A DNA stretch of 64,000 bases from Aphis gossypii (lineage: Eukaryota > Arthropoda > Insecta > Hemiptera > Aphididae): NCBI RefSeq assembly GCF_020184175.1, contig NC_065531.1:40073213-40137212 (forward strand). The letters are read 5' to 3'. Both the position numbers and the translations under genes were made by a program. The notes beneath the pieces are model-generated. The model had not been told where the DNA came from. It saw only the letters and a list, made by a program, of their open reading frames with translations, and did no database searches. Shown one piece after another: positions 37,330 to 52,084 of this stretch; within the stretch, counting starts at the first letter, position 1, and each line of letters opens with the position of its first letter.

Positions 37330-38310
37330 TAATGCTTCAATTTAAAACTTCAGGGGTGCAGGTTTGCGGTGTCAAATTGAATATTCTCGTTTCATTATAA
37401 AGGTCAAAAGTAAGAAGTTTCCAACAGTTTTAAAAAAAATCGGGAAAACCACAAAAAAAGTGACTAAAAAGTGGACATTTTTATGCAAAACCAGTTTTTG
37501 ACAAAATCGATTTTTTATTAGTTGTAACTCAAAAACAAATTATTGTAAGTACTTGAAATAATCACTAAATTTTTATATTAGGGTTGTCTATATTATACAC
37601 GGTTAAATTTTTAAAATATTCTGTCTATTTTTGAGCTATATTTATAGAAAACTGAAATTTTCGATTTTTGTAAGAAATTTTTTTCTGTTGAAATTTTGAA
37701 GTTTTTTTGAAAAATTCAAAATTTATTACAAATTTTTTTATTAGCTGTTTGTATTTTAGTTAAAAAAAAAATAAAAAATCGTAAGTCAGAATTTTTTTTA
37801 TAAGTGCTTAAACTTTAAAATTTAAATCATCAGGAAATATGTCAGTCACGAAAATTTGCAAGTAATTTTGTAGTTAAAAAAACATAAAATTTTTAGTATT
37901 TATATCTAAGGTTAAAATATTCAACACTAAGTTTTCCTTCAAATAGCTATAGAGAAAACTCGAGCTTCATTATATGAAAAAATGTTATGAACATTTGAAT
38001 TTTAAATTTTTACAAAATCCAAAATTCACTTGCAAAATAACAATTTACTATCAAATAATTAAAAAAATTGTTTATAGTTAAAAACTTAAAAATTATAAGT
38101 CTGTTCATAATTTTATTTTAAGGTATTTGTGTCATTAAAACATAAACCACCTTTTTCAGTGGAAAATATATCCTAGGCTGAAAAATCTTCTCCGTTCATT
38201 GCATTCAAATTTAACACATTCATTATAATAACCTGCTCTATGCCTGAGGTCCACTCGATACCTACTGTACAGTAGAACGTTAACCACTTGACCACCCTTT
38301 TTTTTGTGTC
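37330..38310 (+). repeat. Dispersed ~1-kb repeat, copy 1
   Basis: It shares order and orientation of several words with 56695-57715: TTTTTGACAAAATCGATTTTTT near 37497 (compare 56843), AACTCAAAAACAAATTATTGTA (compare TTCGACAACGAATAATTGTA), TCTATTTTTGAGCTATAT, and the distal TCAAATTTAACACA...CCACTTGACCACC. It is very A/T-rich and non-coding. No clear terminal inverted repeats or long terminal repeats were found. Boundaries are approximate. Confidence 0.7.
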
Positions 38311-40093
38311 TCGTGTAATATAGAAGCAGTAAAAAATATTCTGACTATCCACTTTAAACATAATTTCTGGTATATAGTAAAGTGGATCTAGTATAGGTTC
38401 TTTAGGTGGTATAAAGTAAATTTACTCGTATAGATAATGTCAAACTTAATTTTTATGAAATTGGATATTTAAATAAAAAATAACTACTGTTAGTTATTTT
38501 TCTATGATTAAAAAAAATATTATTCATTGGGGTTAACATTTTTTATCAAATATTTTAATTATTTTTTTCTAAATATAATACAATTTTAAAAATATTTAAA
38601 TAATCTATTTACATCATCAATTAATTTCATTTAAATTGAATGGTTAAACTACGCCAATCTACGGTAATACGGATATTGGTATTGACTTATAAGTTAATAA
38701 ATAAAATTATATTATACTATTATATTTTATAATATACGATTTGTTTTTAGGCATAATTTAGTTCAACCTACCGTATTACTAATATAAAAATAAAATAATG
38801 TTATAAATTATTCAAAAAAATTAGTGCTGTGTTTGAAGTAATCAATAATCATTATAGATAATGGGCGTAAATATATGTTATATAAAAAACGATGACGACT
38901 TACAACATCGAGCTGCCTAATATAAATTATTATTATTGTATTTATTGTGTTTAAGTGGATGATTTATGTTATCTAAACAACTCTACCACCACAATTGGCT
39001 GTCAAAAAAAAAAAAGCCTAAAAATAATAGGATAACATTGATGATATTACTATGATTAAAATACATTAAAATATATACAGCCATATATCTGAAATTTGTT
39101 TTTTCAAAGCTACCAAGTTTTTGGTGTATACAAACAGGAGGTATTAACAGGAGTCTGGAATTATATAATGACAACACAAAATATATTAAATTTGATTTTA
39201 GCTTTCCTTATATTGTTATTGGACTAATTAATACTAAGTTTGTTATGCCTAAATTGTTTAGTAATTTTTTACACCTGTAGCCAATGAATTATTTGAATAA
39301 TGTATACGCAAATATTATAAATATGAATGGTATAATTATTAATAATATGTTTTATTTTTAAGCATTTGTTGGCTATTAGTATTCATACATAAGCTGAAAA
39401 TAATTTAATTTAAATTGCAAATTGTATTATAACAATATGACTACTGTAGTAGCTATATACATTATATACAGCCTATTTGCAGACACTAATTAGATTATAC
39501 TTTTACACTGCTCCAGGTAAAAGGTAAGTGGTACATATTCAATTATAATTATCATTATTAGGAATTATAATCGATTGAATGGCAATAATATTATTGTCAA
39601 TAGACAACCAGTGAAGGAACTTAAAATACTGAAAATTTAAATAGTTTTAAAAAAAAACTTAAATGCTTGACAAACATAAAGGTGATTAATTTTGAATAAC
39701 CTATATTCTATAAAATATATTTCAATCACGTATACTTATATAGTGTTCATACGACGTATAATACAAAATGTACAACAAATAAAAGTTAAGAGTAGTCTTC
39801 AAGTTACATTTTTTATAGTCATATAACATTATTTTCTAGGAATTAATTATTGTGGTTATACTCAATAAACGTATGTTTATATTATGTAATTACTTATTAT
39901 TTATTATAGTACAGTATGTGGCGGGCATTCTGTATTTTTAAATAAATATTGAAGATATCGATGAAATTAAAATTGATAATTTATCTTAACATCATACTTA
40001 TTAATATTTAATCATTACTAATTGACATTTATGAAAATAAAAATTACAAATAATTTATGAATATCTATTTTGAGTTATATAAATATATTAATG
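38311..40093. other. Gene-free stretch
   Basis: AT-rich sequence with no supported exon. The minus-strand frame at 38983-39177 is a chance ORF with a phenylalanine run from a poly-A tract. Confidence 0.6.
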
Positions 40094-40266
40094 ATATAAG
40101 CCAGCGGTTCCCAATTTGGGGTACATGACATGATCTCAAGGGGTATCCGAAAAAATTATTTAACGTTTGTTCATATTCTAAATTGATATTTGGGGTACGT
40201 GAAATAGTGGTGAGAGAGGTCTAGGGGTACACGAATGAAAAAATGTTGAGAACCGCTGATATAAGC
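40094..40266. mobile_element. hAT miniature element, copy 2, with perfect 8-bp target duplication
   Basis: The 157-bp element spans 40102-40258. Its ends are CAGCGGTTCCCAA and (reverse strand) CAGCGGTTCTCAA. Flanking direct repeats ATATAAGC lie at 40094-40101 and 40259-40266. It is the same family and orientation as 34605-34760, sharing CATGATCTCAAGGGGTA and GAAATAGTGGTGAGAGAGGT, with modest divergence. Confidence 0.92.
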
Positions 40267-43200
40267 CATAAGGAATATGCATCGATAAATAATATATTCC
40301 TATATGGCACTAAAGATCCTTTGTAATAACTCCGTGTAAAGAAGATCTTAGTTGGAAAAAAAGTCAAATATAGTGAAATACCTACTATCATTAAATTTAG
40401 TAAATGACTAAACCTTTAAACGATGTGATAATAATATAACTAATAACAATAAAATGTATTAGGTCCAAGCTCAATTCACCATACTGAAGTAAGACCTCGG
40501 ATTGGAGAAATTGGAGTCTTAGATACATGATACATATTAAGTAAAATATCATTTTATAATATTACAAATACCTATAACAGCAATTATAAGATTATTTGTA
40601 AAGTTAATTTGTTCACACTTGCTATTAAGTAAACAATGTGTTGATTAAATGTGTGACTTTATAAATAATCTTATTTGTTGATATAGATATTTGTAGTATT
40701 ACAAAATGGTATTATGTACTTCGTTTTTAATTAGTAATTTCTAAATTATAATAACAACGACAGTATTAAGAGATACGATTCGTAATTAACAGGTTTGATG
40801 GCAAGTCACAAAATGGTAAATCGTCGCTGTCGCAACGACGTAAGTAAGGGAATGGATAAGTAGCGGGTAGTGAGAAAATATGTTTTATGATTTATTTTCG
40901 TCGTATATGAAAAATCGGACATAAAAAGTAATGAACATTTTCGGTCACAACTTTCAAACTATAATCTAACCAATATGCTTGCGAGTTACCCATCTGCAGC
41001 ACAATATTTCTTATTGATTGATATCTAATATGACCTTTGATGTTCCGTCGTTAGCTCAGTAGAGCTGGGAAATAAATTAACACAAACTAACACGTTTTTA
41101 AATAGGACAACTATGATGGCTCCTTTTAATATACTAACTTGGTCGTACAGATGCGATCACAATTACAAATGTTTAAAAATCAACATAAAATAACAATGGC
41201 ACATTCATCATCACGGTTAAGTAGTTAAATCACTCAAAACTTATGTTGCACTTAGATAAAATTATCTAATTAAATTTTTAAAGTGCTGGATCCGACTTTA
41301 AATCCGTTATTAATAGTTTTTTATAAGTTTTGAATAATGCTACACTATACTTGAATTCCAATTTTTTATTTATTTATTTTTTGATAATACGATAGATATA
41401 TACGAAATTATACAATATGCTCAAAAACTCCAAATATACCAAGTGTTTAATATTTTCAATGCTTAATTTGTGTTTATCACCGATTTTCAGTCGACATGTG
41501 TAGCGATGATAAGTCGAATTAGTTCGATTATTATTTAAATGTAAAAAAATTATTCACATTCGATCTTTTAACACTTGTACATTTTTAAAAATGTGTCAAT
41601 ATGTAATTATATTAAATTTACAAGATAAAAATGTGTGCGTTCAATTATCTTACGTCAAACTGACCATCTCCATTTTATGCGCACATCCGAATCACCGCGT
41701 TAAAATGACACGATACAGTGTAGTGCCCACTGGACAATATTTGGGACAAAACTAGTGAAGTACCTACCTAAAATTATTCGAGATCCAATTATTACCAATT
41801 AGTGTAGTACTTAAAATAATTCGGAACCGGACAAGTGTATTGTCTGTAATCATTATATAGTACAGTCCGAAAGTTCTGGACTCTGGATTCCGACTTGAAT
41901 GTGCTGATTTCAAGAAATAATATAACATAGGTAAAACATGAAATGTAATTAACATAAAAAATAATAGATTCCCTCTAAATGGTTTGTATTTTTAATTAAA
42001 ATTAATTGGTATTTAACTGCTAATTGATTAATAATCACTAATAACTAATAAGTTACCAATTAGGTGATTAAAATATATTTCAGTTAAACCTGTGTAATAA
42101 ATGAAAACTTAATAAATAACTCATTGATTATTTTTGGTCTTTAAAGTAAATAAGACAAAACATATTATTAATATTTTGATTATATAAACTAAACAACACA
42201 TATTGACAAGATGAACTGTTTTGTTTTCAAACGAGTACCTAACCTAATAAAATTAAAATAAATATTTAGGAAATTGAATATCAAGTAGGTCCCTCAACCT
42301 TGCGACCTCTAGGGTCATAGTTCCCCCTCTTAATCTAGACATGAGGGTTTCAGCACAACACGCCTAATTTATATCGAAGTTCATGGCAAGTGGAAACACG
42401 CTCGTCATAGACAAAAGAAAAACACGTGAATTAAACGCTGTTTATATTATTACTATGTTTATTACCTATAATACCGGCTATACCGTATAATTTATTCATT
42501 TTTTCACTTAAAAATGAAGGCTGTACTTAAAAACTAATTTAACTGTGAAATTATTACGTTTTAATAAACAATGATGTGTATTAAAACACAATATATTTTC
42601 AAAGGTTATACACCGGTAGGAATAACTACATTTTTTCGAAGTAGAGATAAATGACAAATATAACAAAGCTAAAATATAATAAAAAATTAACTATATTATA
42701 TTATGAACGTTGTTATCTGATTTATATTCGATTTCTTCATTCTCTGTTATTAAAAATTAAAATTGTGTTATAACTTTGTAGGTATGTACTTGAAAATCCA
42801 TCCGTAAGCTTTTATTAAATATTATATACTATTATTTAAACAATTTTAAAATCAGCTACAGATTTTTTTTATTTTATATACATTTTCCAACTTATGACTG
42901 AGATACATTATTATAATGACATTTATAAAACTCAATTATTTGTACTTTTTTTATGAGTATTTTTTGTATTAAGTGATATTACCGTTTTGATACTTTGGAA
43001 ACATGTGTATATCGTTATACTCGTTAGGTATTATTGTGTAACTGTTGCACAGAAAAGATTGTAAAAGTCAAAAAGCTCGTTAGTATGATTTGAACATAAG
43101 TTTGTGCATAAAATAATGTTGCAGGTGTATACTTTAGTTTTATTTTTACGATGAATTGCACATTGTAAAGTTTTTGAGTCGAGTTGGCTGTACAGTAATG

Positions 43201-46200
43201 TTTCTATTTGCATAAATAATTTGTTTGAACCTTCAAACTTAAAAGTTAAAATTGTTTAAAATAAAAATAACCATATTAAATATGAAATTGTATTTTTAAC
43301 GTATACAAAATTCTTGTAAGTATCGTAGATAATATAATAATATGTTTATATTAAAACAAAAAATTGAGATAATAATGTATCCATTATACAATTTTAAGTG
43401 ATTATACGGTCCTAAGTTAATACCAGAAATATGCGAACCTATGAAATGCACGTCAAGGAGTGACACGCACAACTGTCTAAAAAAATATGATTCGTAGAAA
43501 TTTTTTAGGTTTAACTAGATAAAAAAGAGGTCATCAAATTAGTTGACACGCAGAGAAAATAAAATCTAACCACAATTTTTTATTTGACACGCGAGTATAA
43601 AAACGTCGACAATCCCTGGTCTGTACTGTAGTATATTACATTGACCTTTTATTTTTTGGGTACAAAATACACTTACTGTGTATAAGCATTATATCTGATA
43701 GGTGAAAAAGGTAGGAACAATCCTAATTGGTTAATTTATTAAAAATTATTTTAAAATTAAAATTTAAAAGATATATTTTTAGCATACGTGTCTTTAATTT
43801 AGTTTAATTTCATAAGTACATATTATGTATATTTTTAATATATAATTTATATTTTTATGTATACATTTCGCATATTAATTATTTGTTATCACATAATTAA
43901 CTAGTTTTTAGAGTGCTGAAAATCAAACAATGCATCGTAAAATAAAGGGGAAGTTAATCTCGGTTATTTGTTCTTACTATTTTTAGATAAATAATAAAAA
44001 TATAATTTGTTGAAAAACAACACAATATACACTAAAAAAAAAATATATCTTAATTTATAGTATATGACATATAAATATAATATACATAGTTATTTTTTTT
44101 AAATTAAACACATTAATGTTATACAGTGATAAATTACGAGTGTGTCATATTTTAATTATATTGAGTTAAAACAATGAATATATATTTCTTTGGGTAGGTA
44201 TCGATAGAATAATAAGATTTAAAGGTGCAGTATAAATCAAAACTATAACTCTAATTGATTCGTACACAAAAAAATAAAAACTAAAGCCAGAACCCTAAAA
44301 CATTAAGTGATTGGCAGTCACCGATTTCCGGGTTGTCCTCGTCATCAATTTTCGATATCATCAGTTGAGATGATCGCTATACTAGCTATAGACACTAAAA
44401 ACGGCCATTGAAGCAATATATCATAACAATGTATGCATTTAAATTCGCAAAAAATGTGCATCGTAATAAACCACAATCAGCGAAAAATTCCATAATAATC
44501 TACAAATAGGTATAATAATATGAAATAATTTATGCGACTACGTTCACCGAGAATGGTAAGAACGTAAGGCATAAATATACAACGATAATACGCGGTTCAT
44601 CGCGCATACGAATGAATATATTATTACTGTACCTTATACGACGAGTATAAAATAAGGTCGAAATCGTCAGTGAAATCGATAACGAAACACGGAAAATCAT
44701 ATTATATAGGTAATGTTCTCCCGTTCACTATACAGCAGCCCGTTCTGCGAGATACAAAATAGAAATGTTAATAGGTATGTAACTTACAAAAACTATTTAT
44801 ATTGTCAAAAGACTATATACGACCCGACATGTACCACGCTATTTTGTTTAGATTCCGTGCAGCATCATGGCCTACGTATATATATATATATATATATATC
44901 GTCGCCGGAGTCAAAAACTAATATTATATATAAAATTCCTATTGTGTTCATCCGCGATCCATCTTCAACAAACACCCTTGGGATTAGTTACGAGAAGAAA
45001 AAAAAACCGTCACACATTATATGAGTCTATAATATGGTATTTGGAGCTTACAATACGTGAGCTCTATATATATATAATATATGTAGCATTGTAGCTACAC
45101 TATATAATAGTACGCACGTTTTGATTTCAAACAAATATTTCACATACTAAAATTTCGCTGTTATCTATAATGTTGTTTTTATATCCAAAGGATATTTTCC
45201 TATTGCCCATAGAATAGGACGTTGCATCATACTATGATAATATGGTAAATAATATAACACAATATTATTATATTCAAAGAATTTGTGTTTTTAGTAAAAT
45301 GTTTGTCACCGATTTGTCTCGTTTCAGCTCTCTTATGATAAGTTTATTGAAAATAAAATAAAATATATTATTAAATTATAAAATTTTATACTAAAAAAAA
45401 AATAAAAGAATTAGGTATTAAAACAAGTAGAGACATGTTACCGTGTTTGGAAATGCATTAATTTTTTTTTTACTTTTAATAATTCATAATTTTATTCTTT
45501 TTAAAAAGTCTTCACCTTTTCACCACTGAATTTATGCTGATTGTGTTGATACATTGGTGCTTTTAAACAGACTACTGAAGATACACGCCATATTACTGAG
45601 ACCACGACGAGTGAACCACTCTTGAATCATAAAACCACTTCCATAATACTTATAAACTCATTTTTTTTTTAGTTTGTAGCTATTTCTTTAGGAAGCGGGA
45701 ATAATATATCGAGTTAAAGCAAAATTAATTATATCCGTTTAAATTTGTAACAAAACTTTCTATAGATATTTGTAATTATTATATCACTAATTATTCAAAA
45801 ATAGCGCAAAACGATAGGAACATAATTTATTATAGGTACTCAACTCGTAACTATGTAATCAAATTTTTAAAACTTGTAACCTCATTTTGTTCGATTTATC
45901 AATGAGTGGCATCACCAATTTAAATCATCTACAATTTACAAATTAAAAAATTAAAAATATGAAATATATGAAAGAGTTGGGGTATGATGAGGGAGAGTGC
46001 TAACTTAATACACGTGAGACCATGGAAGTAAAATTACCGTTATACCTATCTAGTAAAATATAATAGGTTTTTTTCACAGTGATTTTCGATCGGGATGTAC
46101 TCGTAATGAGTAACAACAAACCAACAATAAAATAAGAAATTTTGGAATATTTTCAATTTAATATTATAAATATGCAAGGGTTACTAAGTAGAAAGATTTT

Positions 46201-47247
46201 CGACTAGATTCAGTACAGTAGCTTTACATTAATTACGTTTTTCTAATAAACTTAAGCATATCGATCAATTGTGAGGGACTGGAGCGCTACAGCGTGTTAT
46301 AAAGGAGTACAATTTAGGCATTTTATATTTTATACACGATATTTTGTATGCATAATGGTTTGTCACAGGCGTGTGCATAGATGTTTATTTATAGGTAGAT
46401 TGTCACTCATCCTAATGATACATTACGTTCACTCTATGACCTAGAATTTTTTAGAATAGATTAATGGTATTTGCAATTTCAAGATTTACATTAATGTTAT
46501 TATAAACATTGCTATTTATTTTATGAATTTAATTTGGCCGTATAATATGTTGATAAAACGGATGTGTAATGTAACTGTGGTTGCGTTATAGTAGTTACAT
46601 TTACAAACGATGAACTATTATTTATATAAATCCTAAAGAGGATGACGAACGGTAGTTTTTTAATTTTATTATGTATATGTATTATATTGTGTCGTGGAAA
46701 TAATATAAAATATTCATCAATCACCGAATTGAATACGATCCTTGGAGCGATTGTTTAAGGACATACTATAAATTATAATCAACTTCAATTAGAATGTTCT
46801 ATAGTAGATTGATTATATTCTGCAAGCCATTAAAATATTATTAATACTTGATTATTCGACGATAAAATATTTGAGATTATTTCATGTTATTAAATATATT
46901 ATTTGAGTTGCAGCAGTCTATAGTTACCTACTATCCATTTTCTGAGTAATTGCTTTTGATTTTTGTCCAACCCTGCATACAGATAATGCACTATGATAAT
47001 AATAAATATCCAATACTCGATTCTGAAAATTTAATTACTATAAGATTTAAAATAAATACTTAACATATTTATGAAAAAATTATACTAACCAATAACGTTT
47101 TAAAAAAATACGTTTTCAAATATTTCATGTAATCGTTATTCTTCTTTGATCGAAAATAATTTTTTTACAATTTTGACTAAAATTTTTTTAAAACTAACGC
47201 ACTAAAAATTGGGAATATTAGCCTAATACCTATGGTATGAAATTAGT
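40267..47247. other. 7-kb gene-poor region
   Basis: No confident gene. A short ATG frame at 40798-40839 ends at a good donor (GAC|GTAAGT) but has no partner exon. A (TA)n tract lies at about 44876-44900. TTGACACGC-type words recur three times at 43465-43600. A GC-richer patch at 44520-44720 lacks a coding frame. The rest is AT-rich. Confidence 0.55.
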
Positions 47248-47378
47248 AATATATAATATTTTGTTTGTACATATTTTGGGTGTAAAATAAATCAAATATT
47301 ATAAAAATATATAATATTTTGTTTGTACATATTTTGGGTGTAAAATAAATCAAATATTATAAAAATAAATAATATTTT
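47248..47378. repeat. 58-bp tandem duplication (about 2.25 copies)
   Basis: Bases 47248-47305 and 47306-47363 are identical 58-bp units containing TTGTTTGTACATATTTTGGG. A third partial unit of 15 bp with one mismatch follows. Perfect identity indicates a recent duplication. It lies in non-coding sequence. Confidence 0.9.
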
Positions 47379-50300
47379 TTAATTGTTACGTTAATTGTAG
47401 AGTAGAGGAAAAGGGCTCGGAAATTATAACTAAACGCGTATATTTTTTAAATACTTAATATAGTATAATATAATATGGTTTAGTTTTGCTTTTAAAGAAA
47501 ATACTACCCTTTATCTCGCAGCTTGGGAGTTGCATGGGACCAAGCCTAGATTAAGAGCTTATTTCGAACCCTGAGTGGATAAAATTATACGTACGAGCTC
47601 AAATATAAATACGTTATTGTGACAAACCATTGTAAGATAACAACATGTCAACATCGTATGATAACAATAAGATGAATAATTATTATAATTTGTTCGTTAT
47701 CAAATTAAAAAAAAAAAACCAGTCGACTGGTATAAAAATTTACTGTATTAATTATATACTGTTTGAACACTGAATTGCAATAGTCATTATGTGTATTATA
47801 TGATGAAACAATGAATCATTATACGTTTAATCATTAGGTTTTGCTCTGACAATCACTGCAAATGAAACACACCCAGGGTCCAAGATGTATACTTATATTA
47901 TACTTGAAAGCAATTATATCGATATTCTAAAAACGGCTTCGAGTTGAGTTGCTTTTACATAATGCTTGTTTTAATTTACAGTAAAATTAAATTTATTTAC
48001 GGCATTTTCAATATATTTTTTTTTATTAGACATAACAAAAATTGAATAATTCTTGTAAAATTTTTAAATGCCAGTATAAGCTTGTCTTATATCATAAGGG
48101 TTTTTTTTTTAGATAATTTTATGTTTTCATCCTTATGAGTTATGATGTATTGCTGTTTATACATACATTTTCTTGTAACTTTATTATTTGTGTGTATCTA
48201 GAATTCTAGAGTACAATCTGTTTTCACTTTCCTATATCTTAACCCGAACAGGTTATACAAACATTTTTAAGTTCAATAATAGGTACTAATAAACTGCCAT
48301 AAAAAAAATGTTTTCAAACTCTTGATTATTTAGCTTATATATAATATGTATAATATATTCATTTTTTTCAACAACTAACAAAGTATTTAATTTCTTAATG
48401 AATCCAACAAATATTTGAAATGTGAGATCACAATAACTTTTATTTAAATCCTCAGAAACAAAAATCCAACCACGCAAATTATATATTAATTTTTGTTAAT
48501 AATTAATAATAATTATAATAAGTATATTATATTTCATTATATAACTATGGAAAGGATAAGAGTGATAAGAGTGAACAACTTTTAATCAATATAATTATTC
48601 ATTTGTTTAATTGGAGTTAAGTATTAGTATTTTTGGTTCAGTTCATCAAGTCTAGATTATGTTTAGTCCAACAATGTTGGAATAATATTAGTCCTATGGT
48701 ATTTTAATCCAATCTATTTTGTCCTATATAAAGTCAACACACTATAGTAGAACACAGTATAATTTAATATATTTGAGTATTTGAACTATAATGAGCCTAC
48801 TATAAGAAACAGTTTATTTAAGATGATGTCTTTACTATTTTATAATTATACCATTAGATACATTTTCGATAACTTAATGAAAAACTTGGATGAAAGCATA
48901 AGTCCAATTCGAAAATTCGTAAAATATTGACTTAAGAATATTTGTTCAATCTCTTCATGCGATATTTGTAGAATTTCAGTGTTTTTGTAAAAGCTTTATA
49001 GTATAAGATAGATTTATTTATTTTATTTACGGTCAATTGCCTAGGAAATATCTATGCATCTAAATTTATGGAATTACCTAACTGAGAAGATCATTTGAAC
49101 GGGTAATAATGATAAGAGATTAAAGATAAATGGATTTGTGTGAGATTTAAGTTACGGTAATGACAATTCTTTTGTAGAGGTAAGAATTATATAATATAGC
49201 TGGCGGAAGTCTGTAATTTTCCTACTCCCACTGTCGTCTTTGTAGAAGTTAATACGTCTATTTGTAAGAAAAAAACTTAAAACTTTAATTAATAATCCAT
49301 TAGTCCACAAATCCAATTATTATTTTATTTTGCGTCATATTGATTAAATTGTTAGACTTTTGAAATGGTTTTTAAATGACTTATAAATTTAAAATAATTG
49401 GATATCTATACTAACCAATTATTCTTTTGATATACGTCTAAACGATTTGCCTAGTTTATGTCATATACATAAATACATTAAATCGATTTGTGTAAATGTA
49501 TGCGTGTTTTAAATGCAAACGTAGGTAGATAGTTTAGTAAAAAGTACATAATGGGCATAAAATACGTATCTACTTCATATGATGATTGTAAGAACTATAA
49601 AAGTTTTTGAGAACACTTGAGCCTCACAAATTAGGTCATATTATACTCATAGTTCAACTTAATTATCAGCAAATGTGCTGAGATTTCAAACATTTATTAA
49701 CATGCATACAATTTTTGAATCATTTCATGACCTAATAAGGAGTTTAAAATCTATTAATATATTAATAGGTACATTTACAATTACAATAGTCAAATTAAAA
49801 TTGTATACAATCATCATAATAAAATTAAAGCTTATAATTGTTTAAAAATCTGACAAAAAAAAATTTAGTAAATCATGTTTAAAGTCTTATAAATGCGATA
49901 CTTATAATAACACTTTTGCCAATTTGGAAATTGCTTTTATATTATTATTTGTATTTATAAATAAATTTACCACGTAAATTATTGTACACAAATATGATAA
50001 TATATTAATATTTGTATCCAATACTTTTGTCCGTACGGTTTTTATTATTTTCGGTAGATAGTCATAATGATAATATTTTTATATTGAAAAACTGCACTGC
50101 TTAAAAGCGACATTACTTTCCACTATATCATTATGAACCTTGATTTTTAAAACAAAAATTGTAAGTTGTACCTATACGGTAAATGTAAATAATATTTATA
50201 AGTAAATTCTTTAATATACTGAGTGGTTATTTTATAAAACAATACTGATTATTCCAAAATCTATTAACGTTTTTAAATTTTTTTTTTTTTTTTACATAAT

Positions 50301-52084
50301 TGTCAATCAAAAAAAAAAAAAAAACATTAAAAAAATTGTATTTTTTTTTTTTTTTGAAAAATGTATTGTTATATTATAACTATGGGAATTATGTTAAAAA
50401 AATATTTTTGAAGAAGTAAATATATTTTGAAATAATGAATATTATTCAATAAAAATCACCGTATATTGTAAAAGTTGAGTATTAATATATAAGTAAGTAG
50501 AATCAAACTTTTCTCAAGTCATATATTAAACCAGACTACTTAATAAATTACCATTATTCAAATCAAATTATAATATTAATTGAATAGGTACTGAATATTT
50601 AATTATATAAAAAATTACTAACATTAAAAAAAAAAAGAATGATTTTTTGTTGGAAACCATTATGGTTCAAGTTATTACAGTGGTGTATTCATTTCGGCGG
50701 TGATATGAACTGGATGGGTTATAAAAAGCGTTTGAACTTCATAAAAAAATCTATAGAATTGTAATTTTATTCAAATAATAATCGTAAAGTCTGAGACCTG
50801 ATTAGGTTAGACCTGAGCCACGTGATACGCTGAGACTTGGTATTAAGTATACAGAACAAACGGTGACACAGCGTTAATACAATAATACCTGATATAAAGA
50901 AATTATAATCAGTTAACGTCGAGCAAGAGAGTAATTAGCTCTCAGAGGGAAATATAATAAACGAGAAGATTTTCGTATACAAAACCATGTATATACATAA
51001 ATGCGACCTTACTGCATTTTTCTCCCTAATAATCCTCAGTTTTCCTGGTGATTCAGTGTCCAGACGTCCTTCTGTAATAGGTATGTCTATATTCTCTCGT
51101 ACCACGGAGACGAGGTAAGAGCTTATAACGTTATAACATTTTAACGGTCGGGTTAGTTTAACTTAAATAACTACGGTATAAAGTGATTAGGAGACGGCTT
51201 TATGTAATTAATTAAGGTTTTTTTTCGATTAACGGACAGTTTCGATTAGGTACCTCTGTCTTAAATCTAAAGTGTTATCTGTTTCGATCGTTCAGCGCGC
51301 TTAAATGTTCTGCGTAATTGAGCGTAATATTTAGGTATCAATAGTAAATCATTGTCAATCGTTTGATGTTGATTTCTCGTGATGATACGTATTTGTTTTC
51401 ACAGGTTAAATTCAAACAGATTAATCGACACTTTTACTACTTGAATAATTAAAAACCAACAATCAAAGAAGATCAAAAGCGACATTGCAGTTATACTTCA
51501 GTATCTACACATAAATATATTATAATCTTCATTAATATTTTTTATCTTAAAAAAAGGGTAGGCGGTAGACTCAGAAGAGTTAACGTTTTATTATTGAGCT
51601 ATAATATTATAACATGCAAGAAAAATTAAATGTAAATATTTACTAATTAATTTTTTTTTTGGTATCTATTAAATAATTAGGTTTTAAAAGTAATACCTAT
51701 TAGAAAAATACACTGTATAATAAGTACAAAAAACTAGTTCATTGTTGGTTAATATATTTTTAACTGTGTATATCTATTATATTATAAACTGATCACAATG
51801 TATAAAGAGAGACATAATGAAACAATGGATGTAAACAATACGACTATAATCTACAAGAATTTTATTAACCTGCAACGACTAATAGGAACGAATTTTGCAA
51901 TGCGATCGACAAGTACGATGATATCCAAAAACATAAATAGTCTATTTTTCTATAATAAACTAAAAACAAATATATCGGGAAAAAAATAAAAATGGCCAAT
52001 AAATAATATTTTAGAGTTGGCATTCTCTTAGATTCAAAACTACATTCAAAAACCTAAAAATTTAAATTTATACGACTTTGATAC
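47379..52084. other. Gene-poor region with homopolymer tracts
   Basis: No supported exon. Long T and A tracts at 50278-50355 can fold back on each other. A GC-richer stretch at 50790-51130 (ACCTGATTAGGTTAGACCTG and following) has no open frame and could be a retroelement fragment. Frames such as 51798-51989 look like background. Confidence 0.55.

Noticed and set aside
40798..40839. Short ATG frame MASHKMVNRRCRND ending at a GTAAGT donor
   Set aside because: Only 14 codons, with no downstream exon in frame and no promoter signal. Good donors occur by chance at this frequency.
41050..41069. tRNA-like D-arm word TTAGCTCAGTAGAGCTGGG
   Set aside because: It resembles an A box, but there is no anticodon arm, no GGTTCGAANCC B box within the next 80 bases, and no acceptor stem. 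It is at most a SINE or tRNA fragment and more likely chance.
44876..44900. (TA)n run as a possible promoter or origin
   Set aside because: Simple microsatellite in a TA-rich genome with no adjacent gene start.
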